Shown one piece after another: positions 52,466-63,177 of a stretch of 64,000 nucleotides of DNA. Source of the stretch: Duganella sp. BJB476. GTDB taxonomy: Bacteria; Pseudomonadota; Gammaproteobacteria; Burkholderiales; Burkholderiaceae_D. The notes beneath the pieces are model-generated. The model did no database searches and had not been told where the DNA came from. It saw only the letters and a list, made by a program, of their open reading frames with translations. How positions within the stretch are numbered: position 1 is the stretch's first letter; each line of letters opens with the position of its first letter. The translations under genes and the position numbers were made by a program. The stretch spans positions 761,811 to 825,810 of the forward strand of contig NZ_QVIO01000002.1 in the NCBI RefSeq assembly GCF_003416895.1, written 5' to 3'.

Positions 52466-53443
52466 TTATTCAACCGTTAATTCATCGGGGACATTGTAGA
52501 CAAAGGCTTTGCTGTCGAACATCAGCTTCCAGGTCTTCGCTTCCATCGCCGCGCCGTATTGCGTGCCCTTGACGCTGACCGTCAGCGGACCGGGCAGCGG
52601 GCCGATGACGTCGGCGGTGCGGTAGGTCCAGCGGCTGTGCTCGCAGCGCAGCGGCTCGGTATCGTCCATCGTCTCGGCTTCATGCACTTCCTGCTCGGTG
52701 GTGGCCTGCTCCTGGTTGCCCATCGCTTCCACCGCCTTGCGCCAGGTCTCGTGGTCGGCATTGGCCTGGGCGCAATCGCCCGGCTCGGCATCGACCGACG
52801 CCTTGAAACGGGCCAGCAAGGCGATCTCCTCGCCATGCGGCGCCAGCATCACGTTGCTGACCATGACCTGCTCGCCGGCCGGCCGGGTGCCGGTCTGCAC
52901 CTTCAGCACCCAGCCCCAGGTGCGCTCGGACAGCGCTTCAAAGCGCACCTTCTCCGGCGTCACCGGCACATCGCTCTCGTAACGGAACGCCGAGCTGATC
53001 TCGACCAGTCCGCCGCCGGGTTTGGTGTCGGGACGGATCTGGAACACACCGTAGAAATTCCGGCCATTGCCTTTCAGCGACACACCGCTGGCGGCGAAGA
53101 ACAGCTCGTCGCTCGCGCCCACCGCCTCGATCCGCGCCTGCTGGATCACCCGCACCAGGAAGGGTTCGTTGGACTCGTCCACATACACCCAGCCCTTTTT
53201 CTCCGCCGAGTATTTGCCGTAGGTGCGCGTCATCGCCTCGTCGATGGACGCCGCCTCGTCGATCTTGATCAACTGCGGCTCCGAGTTGGCCTTGATGACC
53301 GCCGCCACCAGCAGCGCGATCATCAGCACGCCCAGCACCGCCAGCGTGTACAGCACGTAACGGCCCCGCTTGCGGCGCTTGGGCGGCGGAGGGGTAAGCA
53401 CGGGAGTTGCTTCGGTGACGCCGGGTTCGATCAGATCAGACAT
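52466..53443 (-). CDS. Membrane-anchored protein of unknown function
   Basis: A 325-residue protein. A cytoplasmic, proline-rich and basic N-tail (PPPPKRRKRGR) precedes a single helix (about 29-50, VLYTLAVLGVLMIALLVAAVI), so most of it lies in the periplasm. The soluble part has an acidic segment (about 230-265, with EQATTEQEVHEAETMDDTEP) and paired cysteines (GDCAQ, LRCEH). Not recognised. It sits between the Pr6Pr and DUF1176 genes on the same strand. Confidence 0.75.
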   Translation of the reverse strand: MSDLIEPGVTEATPVLTPPPPKRRKRGRYVLYTLAVLGVLMIALLVAAVIKANSEPQLIKIDEAASIDEAMTRTYGKYSAEKKGWVYVDESNEPFLVRVIQQARIEAVGASDELFFAASGVSLKGNGRNFYGVFQIRPDTKPGGGLVEISSAFRYESDVPVTPEKVRFEALSERTWGWVLKVQTGTRPAGEQVMVSNVMLAPHGEEIALLARFKASVDAEPGDCAQANADHETWRKAVEAMGNQEQATTEQEVHEAETMDDTEPLRCEHSRWTYRTADVIGPLPGPLTVSVKGTQYGAAMEAKTWKLMFDSKAFVYNVPDELTVE

Positions 53444-53531
53444 GAGAATTCCTGCAAAAGAGGTTGCTATTTTAACATTTGCAGAATTGTAATGCCAAAA
53501 AGAAGAACCGCGCGCGCGATAGGCGTGCGCG

Positions 53532-54527
53532 TCACTTGACCACCGTGGCCACCCACTCGCGCAGCGAGACGCCGCCAGGCACGCCACGGCACAGATTGGA
53601 CTGGGCCATGTCCACCAGCTGGAAGCCCTGCGCCGTCCACACCCAGTTCCAGAAGCCGCCGCAATCGAAGATGCCCCTGCCCTTGGCATAGCTGTTCAAC
53701 TTGCCGTCTTCGAACGAGGCGTTCATCACGCCACCGCCCTCCATGCCCGGCGGGTCCATGGGTTTGGGGTCGTAAGGCGGCTTGTCGCGGGCGATCCACA
53801 ACCCGTAGGAGGATTGATACGCGGCGCGTTCGCACTCCAGCACCAGCAGCACTTTCCCGCCGGGCAGGCGGTGGATGCTCTGGTCGGCGTTCGAGTCCTG
53901 CAGGTCCGCGCCGCAAGCGGCGGGCCCGATGGTCTTGACGATGGCGGCCAGCAGCTTGTCGTCGCCCTTTTGCGCGGGCGGCAAGGTCAGCGCCCGCAGC
54001 GTCGGCGGCGCCAGCGGCGACAACACCGCGCTGGCCGGCCGCGTGCCGGGCTTGACCAGCGCCGTGACGGTGCCCACCCGCCCCTGCAGATCGTCCATCT
54101 TCAGCAAGACCGCCCTCAGGCCGGCCAGCGACAGCAGCCACTGGTGCTTGCCGTCCGACACCTTGGCCGACTCGGCGTTCTGCAACTGCGGCATCAGGCG
54201 CGCGAGCTGCTCCGCCGTCAGCACGGCTTCCGACTTCAAGCCGCCCAGCGCCAGCTTGCCGACGGTGATGGTCAGCGGACCGGCGTCCTTGTCGTCGGGG
54301 GTGACCACGATCAGCTTGGCCTCCAGCGCGGCGCCGGCGCCGGCATCGCGCCCCAGCCACAGGGCCACCGGCGCGCTTTCCGACTCATCGGTCTGGAAAC
54401 CGGCCGCCTCGCAACGGCGCGTGTTGTCGCAGCCGACTTCCCAATCCTTGACGCCGAAATTCACGGCGCCGGCCGAAGCCGAGGCGGCCAGCGCCGCCGT
54501 TATCAAAACAAGTTTCAATTTTTCCAT
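53532..54527 (-). CDS. DUF1176 periplasmic protein
   Basis: A 331-residue exported protein. Signal peptide about 1-19 (LVLITAALAASASAG), then VNFGVKDWEVGCDNTRRCEAAGF, which opens the DUF1176 family, with conserved cysteine pairs (VGCDN/RRCEA near the start; FDCGG and NLCRG near the end). The C-terminal block has YGLWIARDKPPYDP and WNWVWTAQGFQL. Function unknown; many members are annotated as hypothetical. The start at 54527 is preferred over an upstream frame that runs into orn. Confidence 0.88.
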   Translation of the reverse strand: MEKLKLVLITAALAASASAGAVNFGVKDWEVGCDNTRRCEAAGFQTDESESAPVALWLGRDAGAGAALEAKLIVVTPDDKDAGPLTITVGKLALGGLKSEAVLTAEQLARLMPQLQNAESAKVSDGKHQWLLSLAGLRAVLLKMDDLQGRVGTVTALVKPGTRPASAVLSPLAPPTLRALTLPPAQKGDDKLLAAIVKTIGPAACGADLQDSNADQSIHRLPGGKVLLVLECERAAYQSSYGLWIARDKPPYDPKPMDPPGMEGGGVMNASFEDGKLNSYAKGRGIFDCGGFWNWVWTAQGFQLVDMAQSNLCRGVPGGVSLREWVATVVK

Positions 54528-54544
54528 GATTTTTCTCGCAGGCG

Positions 54545-54573
54545 AAAAAAAACAGGTTCGACGGAACCTGTTT
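54545..54573 (-). terminator. Intrinsic terminator downstream of orn
   Basis: Read on the minus strand, AAACAGGTTC-CGTC-GAACCTGTTT is followed by a run of T. It lies 17 bases past the orn stop and ends that transcript before the DUF1176 gene. Confidence 0.88.
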
Positions 54574-54589
54574 CGGTGAGGCGCGCAGC

Positions 54590-55186
54590 TTACAGCTTGA
54601 TGAAGTGCTCGCGGTAGTATTTCAGCTCGTCGATCGACTCGATGATGTCGGCCATCGCGGTGTGCTTCTGGTGCTTCTTGAAGCCGCCGACGATTTCCGG
54701 TTTCCAGCGCTTGCACAGCTCCTTGAGCGTCGACACGTCGATATTCCGGTAGTGGAAGTAGGCTTCCAGCTTAGGCATGTAGCGCACCATGAAGCGGCGG
54801 TCCTGGCCGATGGTGTTGCCGCACATCGGCGCTTTGCCCTTCGGCACCCACAGCTTCATGAACTTGATCAGTTCCTCTTCCGCCTGGGCTTCGGTCACGG
54901 TCGACGCCTTGACGCGCTCGATCAGGCCCGAACGGCCGTGCGTGCCCTTGTTCCAGGCATCCATCTTGTCCAGCGTCTCGTCGCTCTGGTGGATCGCGAA
55001 CACCGGGCCTTCTGCCAGCACGTTCAGGTGCATGTCGGTGATCACCACGGCAACTTCGATGATACGGTCGGTGTCCGGCTCCAGGCCGGTCATTTCCATA
55101 TCGACCCAGACCAGGTTAAATTCATTCTGGCGCGGGGTGATGGCATCTGGTGCGGAACCTTCTGGCAATTCGTTAGCTTGTGACAT
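54590..55186 (-). CDS. orn: Oligoribonuclease
   Basis: The 198-residue enzyme degrades 2- to 5-nt RNAs, including the c-di-GMP product pGpG, to mononucleotides. DEDDh exonuclease motifs are visible: [16 protein letters not shown] (Exo I), the middle motif ending in [17 protein letters not shown], and a C-terminal [21 protein letters not shown]. It is about 15 residues longer at the N-terminus than E. coli Orn, and both ends fit the family. It is followed by a terminator and divergent from the M48 protease gene. Confidence 0.97.
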   Translation of the reverse strand: MSQANELPEGSAPDAITPRQNEFNLVWVDMEMTGLEPDTDRIIEVAVVITDMHLNVLAEGPVFAIHQSDETLDKMDAWNKGTHGRSGLIERVKASTVTEAQAEEELIKFMKLWVPKGKAPMCGNTIGQDRRFMVRYMPKLEAYFHYRNIDVSTLKELCKRWKPEIVGGFKKHQKHTAMADIIESIDELKYYREHFIKL

Positions 55187-55239
55187 AATTCTCTCTTGGC
55201 TTCATTAATCCGAATCCGCCATTTTCTCACAGGCATAGA

Positions 55240-56508
55240 ATGTATTCACTCGCGTTTTCGATTTTGTTTGTATCTTTCATCATTTTGACGCTGATCGTGC
55301 GCTTCTGGCTCGCCTCGCGCCATATCCGCCATGTGCTGGCCCACCGCAGCGCCGTGCCGGCCGAATTCGCCGAAAAAATCCCCCTCGCCGCCCACCAGAA
55401 GGCGGCCGACTACACCGTCGCCCGCACCAAGTTCGGCCTGCTCACGCTGCTGGTCAACACCGTGGTGCTGGTCGGCTTCACCTTGCTGGGCGGCCTGCAA
55501 TGGCTGTCGGTGGAGATCTTCAAGCTGACCGGCCCCGGCATGCTCTACCAGCTGGCGTTGCTGGCGGCCTTCGCCGCCGTGTCCGGCATCATCGACCTGC
55601 CGTTCGACTACTACAAGCAGTTCGGCCTGGAGCAGCGCTTCGGCTTCAACAAAATGACGCCCGGCCTGTTCTTCGCCGACATGGTCAAGGGCCTGCTGCT
55701 GGGCGCGGCCATCGGCCTGCCGCTGGTGTGGGTCATGCTGACATTGATGGAAAAATCCGGCAACCTGTGGTGGCTGTACGCCTGGCTGGTGTGGAGCGGC
55801 TTCCAGCTGCTGATGATGGTGCTGTTCCCGACCGTGATCGCGCCGCTGTTCAACAAGTTCACGCCGCTGGAAGACCAGTCGCTGAAAGCCCGCATCGAAG
55901 GCCTGATGAGCCGCGTCGGCTTCGCCTCCAAGGGCTTGTTCGTGATGGACGGTTCCAAACGCAGCGCCCACGGCAACGCCTACTTCTCCGGCTTCGGCGC
56001 CAACAAGCGCATCGTGTTCTTCGACACCCTGCTGTCGCGTCTGCAACCGCAGGAGATCGAGGCGGTGCTGGCGCATGAGCTGGGCCACTTCAAGCTCAAG
56101 CACATCATCAAGCGCATCTCGATGATGTTCGCGATCTCGCTGGCCTTCCTGGCGCTGCTGGGCTACCTGAAGAACCAGTTGTGGTTCTACACCGGCCTGG
56201 GCGTCGATCCGCTGCTGCTGCCGGGCCAGGGCAACGACGCCATGGTGCTGCTGCTGTTCATGCTGGTGCTGCCGGTGTTCACCTTCCTGTTCGGCCCTCT
56301 GACCTCGATCAGCTCGCGCAAGCACGAGTTCGAAGCGGACGCCTTCGCCGCCCAGCACACCGACGCCCGCGACCTGGTCTCGGCGCTGGTCAAGATGTAC
56401 GAGGACAATGCCTCGACCCTGACGCCGGACCCGCTGCACTCGGCCTTCTACGACTCGCACCCGCCGGCCAGCGTGCGCATCCGTCACCTGCACGCGGCGG
56501 CCGCATGA
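55240..56508 (+). CDS. M48 family membrane metalloprotease (Ste24/CAAX protease type)
   Basis: A 422-residue integral membrane zinc protease. The HELGH motif is at His279-His283 (EAVLAHELGHFKLKHI) and the third ligand Glu365 is in KHEFEADAFAAQ. Multiple helices surround the active site, and the N-terminal part FGLEQRFGFNKMTPGLFFADMVKG is typical of the Ste24 branch, which in bacteria acts in membrane protein quality control. The stop overlaps the pterin dehydratase start as ATGA. Confidence 0.95.
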   Translation: MYSLAFSILFVSFIILTLIVRFWLASRHIRHVLAHRSAVPAEFAEKIPLAAHQKAADYTVARTKFGLLTLLVNTVVLVGFTLLGGLQWLSVEIFKLTGPGMLYQLALLAAFAAVSGIIDLPFDYYKQFGLEQRFGFNKMTPGLFFADMVKGLLLGAAIGLPLVWVMLTLMEKSGNLWWLYAWLVWSGFQLLMMVLFPTVIAPLFNKFTPLEDQSLKARIEGLMSRVGFASKGLFVMDGSKRSAHGNAYFSGFGANKRIVFFDTLLSRLQPQEIEAVLAHELGHFKLKHIIKRISMMFAISLAFLALLGYLKNQLWFYTGLGVDPLLLPGQGNDAMVLLLFMLVLPVFTFLFGPLTSISSRKHEFEADAFAAQHTDARDLVSALVKMYEDNASTLTPDPLHSAFYDSHPPASVRIRHLHAAAA

Positions 56509-56864
56509 TCAACACCCACGCCGACCTGCTGAACCGCAACTGCCATCCGGCCAGGGACGCGCTCAGCGCCGACGAGGCCGCGCGCCTGGTGGCGCTGCTG
56601 CCCGGCTGGTCGCTGGAAAACGGCAAGCTGGTCCGCACCTTCAGCTTCACCAACTACTATCGCACCATGGCCTTCGTCAACGCGCTGGCCTACCTGAGCC
56701 ACGCCGAAGACCATCACCCGGAAATGACCGTGACTTATAAAACCTGCATCGTCCGCTACAACACCCACTCGGTCAACAACGGCCAGGGCGGCCTGTCGAA
56801 CAACGACTTCATCTGCGCGGCCAAGGCCGGCGTACTGTTCCACTCGGCGGCGGTCAAGCAATGA
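56505..56864 (+). CDS. phhB: 4a-hydroxytetrahydrobiopterin dehydratase
   Basis: A 119-residue pterin carbinolamine dehydratase that regenerates the pterin cofactor of phenylalanine hydroxylase. The conserved block [24 protein letters not shown] with the active-site histidines is complete. The start overlaps the M48 stop and its own stop overlaps the rsgA start (ATGA both times). Alternative name pcd; the pterin recycling role fits only if the organism makes the hydroxylase. Confidence 0.95.
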   Translation: MINTHADLLNRNCHPARDALSADEAARLVALLPGWSLENGKLVRTFSFTNYYRTMAFVNALAYLSHAEDHHPEMTVTYKTCIVRYNTHSVNNGQGGLSNNDFICAAKAGVLFHSAAVKQ

Positions 56865-57769
56865 GCAACCCTGCCCAACTGAGCGCCATCATCATCGCCG
56901 CCCACGGCCGCCATTACCTGGCCGAGGCGGACGGCGTCAAGCTGCAATGCGTCACGCGCGGCAAGAAGACCAACGTCGCCGTCGGCGACCAGGTGCGCAT
57001 CACGCTGACCTCGCCCGACCAGGGCGTGATCGACAAGATCGAGGAACGCAAGACCCTGCTCTATCGCTCGGACCAGTACAAGTCCAAGCTGCTGGCGGCC
57101 AACCTGACGCAGCTGTTCATCGTGGTCGCCACCGAGCCCGGCTTCGCTGACGACCTGGTGTCGCGTTCGCTGGTGGCGGCCGAGGCGGCCGGCATCACCG
57201 CCCGCCTCATCCTCAACAAGACCGACGTCACCGAATCGCTGGAACGCACCCGCGAGCGCCTGCAACCGTACGCCTCGCTGGGCTACCCGGTGCATGAAGT
57301 CTCGGCCAAGGCCAAGCCGGACGAGGCGCTGGCCGTGTTGAAGCCGCTGCTGGCGGGCCAGTCGTCGATCCTGATCGGCCAGTCCGGCATGGGCAAGTCT
57401 TCGCTGATCAACCTGCTGGTGCCGGACGCCGACATCGCCGTGCGCGAGATCTCGGCCGCGCTCGACACCGGCAAGCACACCACCACCTTCACCCGCCTGT
57501 ACCAGCTGCCTGAACTGGGGCCCGATTCGTCCATCATCGATTCGCCCGGCTTCCAGGAGTTCGGCCTGTACCACCTGAGCGAAGGCATGCTAGAGCGCGC
57601 CTTCGTCGATTTCGAACCCTATCTGGGCCAGTGCAAGTTCTACAACTGCCGCCACTTGATCGAGCCGCAATGCGCGATCCTGACGGCCGTGGCCGAAGGC
57701 AAGATTGCCAAAATGCGCCACACTTTGTACGGCCAACTGTTGCATGAATCGTCGCAAACCCTCTACTAA
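56861..57769 (+). CDS. rsgA: RsgA, small-subunit-dependent GTPase of ribosome assembly
   Basis: A 302-residue circularly permuted GTPase that checks 30S maturation. N-terminal OB-fold (about 1-75), G4 motif NKTD (about 125), G1 motif GQSGMGKSS (about 172-180), G3 in DSPGFQEFG, and a C-terminal zinc module ([16 protein letters not shown], with Cys, Cys, His, Cys). Cotranscribed with the two upstream genes by overlapping codons. Confidence 0.96.
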   Translation: MSNPAQLSAIIIAAHGRHYLAEADGVKLQCVTRGKKTNVAVGDQVRITLTSPDQGVIDKIEERKTLLYRSDQYKSKLLAANLTQLFIVVATEPGFADDLVSRSLVAAEAAGITARLILNKTDVTESLERTRERLQPYASLGYPVHEVSAKAKPDEALAVLKPLLAGQSSILIGQSGMGKSSLINLLVPDADIAVREISAALDTGKHTTTFTRLYQLPELGPDSSIIDSPGFQEFGLYHLSEGMLERAFVDFEPYLGQCKFYNCRHLIEPQCAILTAVAEGKIAKMRHTLYGQLLHESSQTLY

Positions 57770-57805
57770 AAAAAACAATTGTCGTAGCTCACGCACAACG
57801 TGCAT

Positions 57806-57826
57806 TTGAGGACTATAATTCCTCAA
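57806..57826. promoter_or_regulatory. Perfect dyad centred on a TATAAT hexamer
   Basis: TTGAGGA-CTATAAT-TCCTCAA is a 7-bp perfect inverted repeat whose centre holds TATAAT at 57814-57819, 75 bases before the kinase start at 57894. No consensus -35 element is seen at 16-18 bases. An operator sitting on the -10 element is the natural reading. Confidence 0.55.
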
Positions 57827-57893
57827 GGCAATTATCCGTGTGGTGACGTACCGCAGCCGCAACCCCGCTGCGCCACCCGCTCCAAGGACAGCG

Positions 57894-60728
57894 ATGGACA
57901 TGTTTGCGGTCGATGACGAAGTAAGCCATTGGGAAGCGGCCCTGCTGCCGCTGCGCGGTCCTGCGCGCCTGCCGGTGCTGGTGCCGCTGGCCTGGCACCT
58001 GCGCCAGCGCGACACCGTGCGCGCCGTCGCCCTGGCCACCGAGGGCCGCCAGCTGCTGCCCGCCACCTCGCTGTCGCAGGACGACATGCGCCTGGTTTCC
58101 GCCCGCCTGCTGCTGGTGCAGGCCGAAGCCATCTGGCTGGCCGGCGAACTCGATGAGGCCACTGTCCTGGCCGAACAAGCCTACGATCAACTGTGCCAAC
58201 TGGGCGACCACCAGGGCTGCGCCGACGCCCACTGGCTGCGTGCCTGGATCGCCATCGACCGCGGCGACCACCGCAACGGCGAGAGCGAACTGGAACTGAT
58301 GGCCGCCGCCGCCCGCCAGGCCGGCGACGAACAGCGCGCCGACATCGCCGAAGCGGCCATCGCCCGCTGGGCCGTGCTGCAGGACCAGCCCTCAGCCGAG
58401 CGCCGCTGGGGCCAGCGCTTCGCCGCCGACCAGGCGCCGCAGCATCCCGGCGTGGCGGCCTGGGTGTACGATTTCTTCGGCCTGTCCGCCAGCCAGCACA
58501 GCGATCACGGCGCCGCCGCGCGCCACTACATCCATTGCTACGAAACGGCGCTGGAGACGGGCCAGGTCCGCGTGGCCGTCACCGCCGCGATCAACATCGG
58601 CCTCAATTTCACCATCCTCAACGACCATCACTCTGCGCTGGAGTGGATGCAAAGCGCGCTTGACCTGGCGCGTCCCACCGGCTGGCCGCGCAGCATCGGC
58701 GCCTGCCTGATGCACACCGCCGAAACCATGCGCCGCCTGGGCCGCCTCGACGCCACCGAGGAGCTGCTGCACGAAGCCTTGCAGATCATGACGCCGTTGC
58801 CGGGCGCGCGCAGCTACGCGCATGCGCTGTCCTACCTGGGCGACCTGGCGCTGGACAAGGCCGACTACCCGGGCGCGCTGAACGCCTTCCACCGCATGGC
58901 GGGACGCGCCGACGCGCTGGGCCAGGCCGACTTCCAATCGATCGCGCGGCGCGGCCAGGCACACGCGCTGTGCTTTCTCGACCGTCCGCAGGAAGCGCTG
59001 GAGATGGCCGAACGCGCGGTCGAACTGGCCGCAGAACAGGCCAACCGCGACAACCACGTCGCCGCGCTGCGCGTACTGTCGGTGATCCACGAACGCCACG
59101 CGCTGCCGCCGCCGGCCGGCATGACCGAGCAAAACGCCACGCTGCACTATCTGCACCAGGCGCTCGACGTGGCTTCCGCCATCGACGGCTACACCCTGCC
59201 CGGCGACCTGCACGACGCGCTGGGACGCGAATACGCGCGGGTCGGCGACTACGCCAAGGCCTACGCCTCGGCGCAGGCCGCAGCCGCCGCGCGCCAGAAG
59301 ATCCACAGCCAGGAAGCCACCAACCGCGCCATCGCCATGCAGGTGCACCACCAGACCGAACACGCGCGCGCCGAAGGCTACCACCATCGCGAACTGGCGG
59401 CCTCCGAAGCGCGCCGCGCCGAAGTGCTGCAGCAGACCAGCACCACGCTGGAGCGCCTGTCGGCCATCGGCCAGGAGATCACCACCCACCTCGACGCCGC
59501 CGCCGTGTTCCAGGCGCTGACCCGCCACGTCCAGGGCCTGCTGCCGGCCAACAGCTTCGCCATCTACCTGTGCGACGCCGGCGACGAAACCGTCAGCCGC
59601 GCCTTCGGCATCGAGAACGGCCACCCGCTGCCGACCAACACCATCGCCATCGACAACCCGCGCGCCAACTCGGCGCGCTGCGTGCGCGAGCGGCGCGAGA
59701 TCTATGTCGAGGAAGCGGGACCGGACGACATCTTCCTGGCGCCCGGCACCCAGCTGATGGTCAGCGCCTTGTATGTGCCGCTGGTGGTGGGCGAACGCGC
59801 GCTGGGCGTGATGACGGTGCAGGCCATGCACGCGCGCGCCTACGGCGAGCGGGAACGGCTGATCTTCCGCACGCTGTGCGCCTACGGCGCCATCGCGCTG
59901 GACAACGCCGAAGCCTACCGCCAGCTGAAGGACGCGCAAACCCAGCTGGTGTCGCAGGAGAAGCTGGCGGCGCTGGGCTCCCTGATGGCCGGCGTGGCGC
60001 ACGAACTGAATACGCCGATCGGCAACAGCCTGCTGATCGCCAGCACGCTGATCCAGAAAACCGAGGAGCTGGAAATCCAGGTGAGCGGCCCAGGCCTGCG
60101 CCGCTCCGAGCTGGCCGCCTATCTGGCCGACGCCCGCAAGGCGCACGAACTGGTGATGCGTGGCCTGACCAGCGCGGCCGACCTGGTCAACAGCTTCAAG
60201 CAGGTGGCGGTCGACCGCACCACCGAGCAGCGCCGCGAGTTCAACCTGCAGCAGGTGTCGCACGAAGTGATCGCGACGATGATGAACCGCATCCGCGCCG
60301 CCAACCACCGCATCGAAATCGACGTGCCGGAACTGATCGCGATGGACAGCTATCCCGGCCCGTTCGGCCAGGTCATCGCCAACTTCATCAACAACGCGCT
60401 GCTGCATGCCTTCGCGCGCGAGCGCAGCGGCAGCATGTGGCTGCACGCGGCCACGCCGGCCGAGGGCCGGGTGCTGATCACCTTCCGCGACAACGGCGGC
60501 GGCATCGCGCCGGAGCACATGTCGCGCATCTTCGATCCCTTCTTCACCACCAAGCTCGGACAGGGCGGCAGCGGGCTGGGACTGTCGATCAGCTACAACA
60601 TTGTCACTTCGCTACTGGGCGGCCATATCAGCGTCCACAGTTCGCGCGACGGCACCGCCTTCACGCTCGACCTGCCGCTGACGGCGCCCGAGCACCAGAC
60701 GGCGGCGGCGACCCAGATCTACACTTAG
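57894..60728 (+). CDS. Soluble TPR-GAF sensor histidine kinase
   Basis: A 944-residue cytoplasmic kinase with no membrane helix. It has a long N-terminal region of TPR-like helices (about 1-480; e.g. ALSYLGDLALDKADYPGALNAFHRM and ALGREYARVGDYAKAYASAQ), a short coiled coil, a GAF domain (about 520-670; LTRHVQGLLPANSFAIYLCDAG, LYVPLVVGERALGVMTVQ), and the transmitter with GVAHELNTPIGNSLL (His703), NNALLHAFA, FRDNGGGIAPEHMSRIFDPFFTTK and GGSGLGLSISYNIV. ATG 57894 has AAGGA upstream; a GTG at 57840 would add 18 residues. No response regulator is adjacent. It is the close relative of the kinase at 50057. Confidence 0.92.
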   Translation: MDMFAVDDEVSHWEAALLPLRGPARLPVLVPLAWHLRQRDTVRAVALATEGRQLLPATSLSQDDMRLVSARLLLVQAEAIWLAGELDEATVLAEQAYDQLCQLGDHQGCADAHWLRAWIAIDRGDHRNGESELELMAAAARQAGDEQRADIAEAAIARWAVLQDQPSAERRWGQRFAADQAPQHPGVAAWVYDFFGLSASQHSDHGAAARHYIHCYETALETGQVRVAVTAAINIGLNFTILNDHHSALEWMQSALDLARPTGWPRSIGACLMHTAETMRRLGRLDATEELLHEALQIMTPLPGARSYAHALSYLGDLALDKADYPGALNAFHRMAGRADALGQADFQSIARRGQAHALCFLDRPQEALEMAERAVELAAEQANRDNHVAALRVLSVIHERHALPPPAGMTEQNATLHYLHQALDVASAIDGYTLPGDLHDALGREYARVGDYAKAYASAQAAAAARQKIHSQEATNRAIAMQVHHQTEHARAEGYHHRELAASEARRAEVLQQTSTTLERLSAIGQEITTHLDAAAVFQALTRHVQGLLPANSFAIYLCDAGDETVSRAFGIENGHPLPTNTIAIDNPRANSARCVRERREIYVEEAGPDDIFLAPGTQLMVSALYVPLVVGERALGVMTVQAMHARAYGERERLIFRTLCAYGAIALDNAEAYRQLKDAQTQLVSQEKLAALGSLMAGVAHELNTPIGNSLLIASTLIQKTEELEIQVSGPGLRRSELAAYLADARKAHELVMRGLTSAADLVNSFKQVAVDRTTEQRREFNLQQVSHEVIATMMNRIRAANHRIEIDVPELIAMDSYPGPFGQVIANFINNALLHAFARERSGSMWLHAATPAEGRVLITFRDNGGGIAPEHMSRIFDPFFTTKLGQGGSGLGLSISYNIVTSLLGGHISVHSSRDGTAFTLDLPLTAPEHQTAAATQIYT

Positions 60729-60866
60729 CAACGGCGAGGCCGCGATACCTGTATAGACAGGAGATTCTGCGGCGATTCGCCCTACTTTCCGAATTGCCTT
60801 TATAATTGTTCGGCTAAGCCGGCCAGGCAACTCGCCCCATGCCCTGCTCTCCTGTCAGTTGTTAAT

Positions 60867-61805
60867 ATGTCTATCCAAAAACCGATCAAGCATTACCTGC
60901 AGTTTTCCGACTTCACGCTGGACGAGTATGAATACGTCATCGAACGCGCGCACCTGATCAAACGGAAGTTCAAAAACTACGAGATCTATCACCCGCTGAT
61001 CGACCGCACGCTGGTCATGGTATTCGAGAAGAACTCGACCCGCACCCGCCTCTCCTTCGAAGCCGGCATGCACCAGCTGGGCGGCGCCGCGATCTACCTG
61101 AACACACGCGACTCGCAACTGGGCCGCGGCGAACCGGTGGAAGACGCCGGCCAGGTCATGAGCCGCATGTGCGACATCATCATGGTCCGTACCTTCGGCC
61201 AGGACATCATCGAGCGTTTCGCCGCCAATTCGCGCGTGCCGGTGATTAACGGCCTGACCAACGAACACCACCCATGCCAGGTGTTCGCCGACATCTTCAC
61301 CTACTACGAGCACCGCGGCCCGATCACCGGCAAGACTGTGGCCTGGGTGGGCGACGCCAACAACATGCTGTATTCGTGGCTGCAGGCGGCCGAGGTATTC
61401 GGCTTCCACGTCAACGTGTCCACGCCGAAGGGCTACGACATGGACATGTCGCTGGTCTCGACCGACCGCTACACCTTCTTCGAGAACCCGTCCGACGCCT
61501 GCCAGGGCGCGCACCTGGTCAACACTGACGTCTGGACCAGCATGGGCTACGAGGAAGAAAACGCCGCCCGCCTGAAAGCCTTCGACGGCTGGATCGTCGA
61601 CAGCGCCAAGATGTCGCGCGCCGCGCCGGACGCGCTGTTCATGCACTGCCTGCCAGCCCACCGTGGCGAGGAAGTCTCGGCCGACGTCATCGACGGCCCG
61701 CAGTCGGTGGTCTGGGACGAGGCGGAAAACCGTCTGCACATCCAGAAGGCGCTGATCGAGTACCTGCTGATCGGCCGCGTCGAAAACAGCGCAGACAACA
61801 ACTAA
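60867..61805 (+). CDS. argF: Ornithine carbamoyltransferase
   Basis: The 312-residue enzyme joins carbamoyl phosphate and ornithine to citrulline in arginine synthesis. The carbamoyl-phosphate motif STRTR is at about 57-61 and HPCQ (TNEHHPCQVFAD) in the middle, while HCLPAHRGEEV near residue 260 binds ornithine. Length agrees with the anabolic short form. argG starts 24 bases after its stop, so both are probably transcribed together. A TATAAT at 60801 may be part of its promoter. Confidence 0.97.
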   Translation: MSIQKPIKHYLQFSDFTLDEYEYVIERAHLIKRKFKNYEIYHPLIDRTLVMVFEKNSTRTRLSFEAGMHQLGGAAIYLNTRDSQLGRGEPVEDAGQVMSRMCDIIMVRTFGQDIIERFAANSRVPVINGLTNEHHPCQVFADIFTYYEHRGPITGKTVAWVGDANNMLYSWLQAAEVFGFHVNVSTPKGYDMDMSLVSTDRYTFFENPSDACQGAHLVNTDVWTSMGYEEENAARLKAFDGWIVDSAKMSRAAPDALFMHCLPAHRGEEVSADVIDGPQSVVWDEAENRLHIQKALIEYLLIGRVENSADNN

Positions 61806-61829
61806 CACTACCCACCAATTGGAACTAGC

Positions 61830-63062
<1,233 letters not shown>

Positions 63063-63085
63063 GCGCTTTAGCAGTAACCAAGGGG

Positions 63086-63116
63086 ACCGCCAGCTCAGTT
63101 GGCGGTCTTTTTTTTG
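63086..63116 (+). terminator. Intrinsic terminator of argF-argG
   Basis: GACCGCCA-GCTCAGT-TGGCGGTC, an 8-bp perfect stem, followed by eight T. It closes the arginine transcript before the chemoreceptor gene. Confidence 0.95.
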
Positions 63117-63177
63117 TCCTCCACAACGGGCGACAAAATGATACATTGCTTCCACGACCAGCCACCGTGGAGCGCAA

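Noticed and set aside
60748..60761. Dyad CCTGT-ATAG-ACAGG upstream of argF as a LexA site
   Set aside because: The LexA pattern needs CTGT and ACAG separated by 8 bases; here the gap is 4. No DNA-repair gene is next to it.
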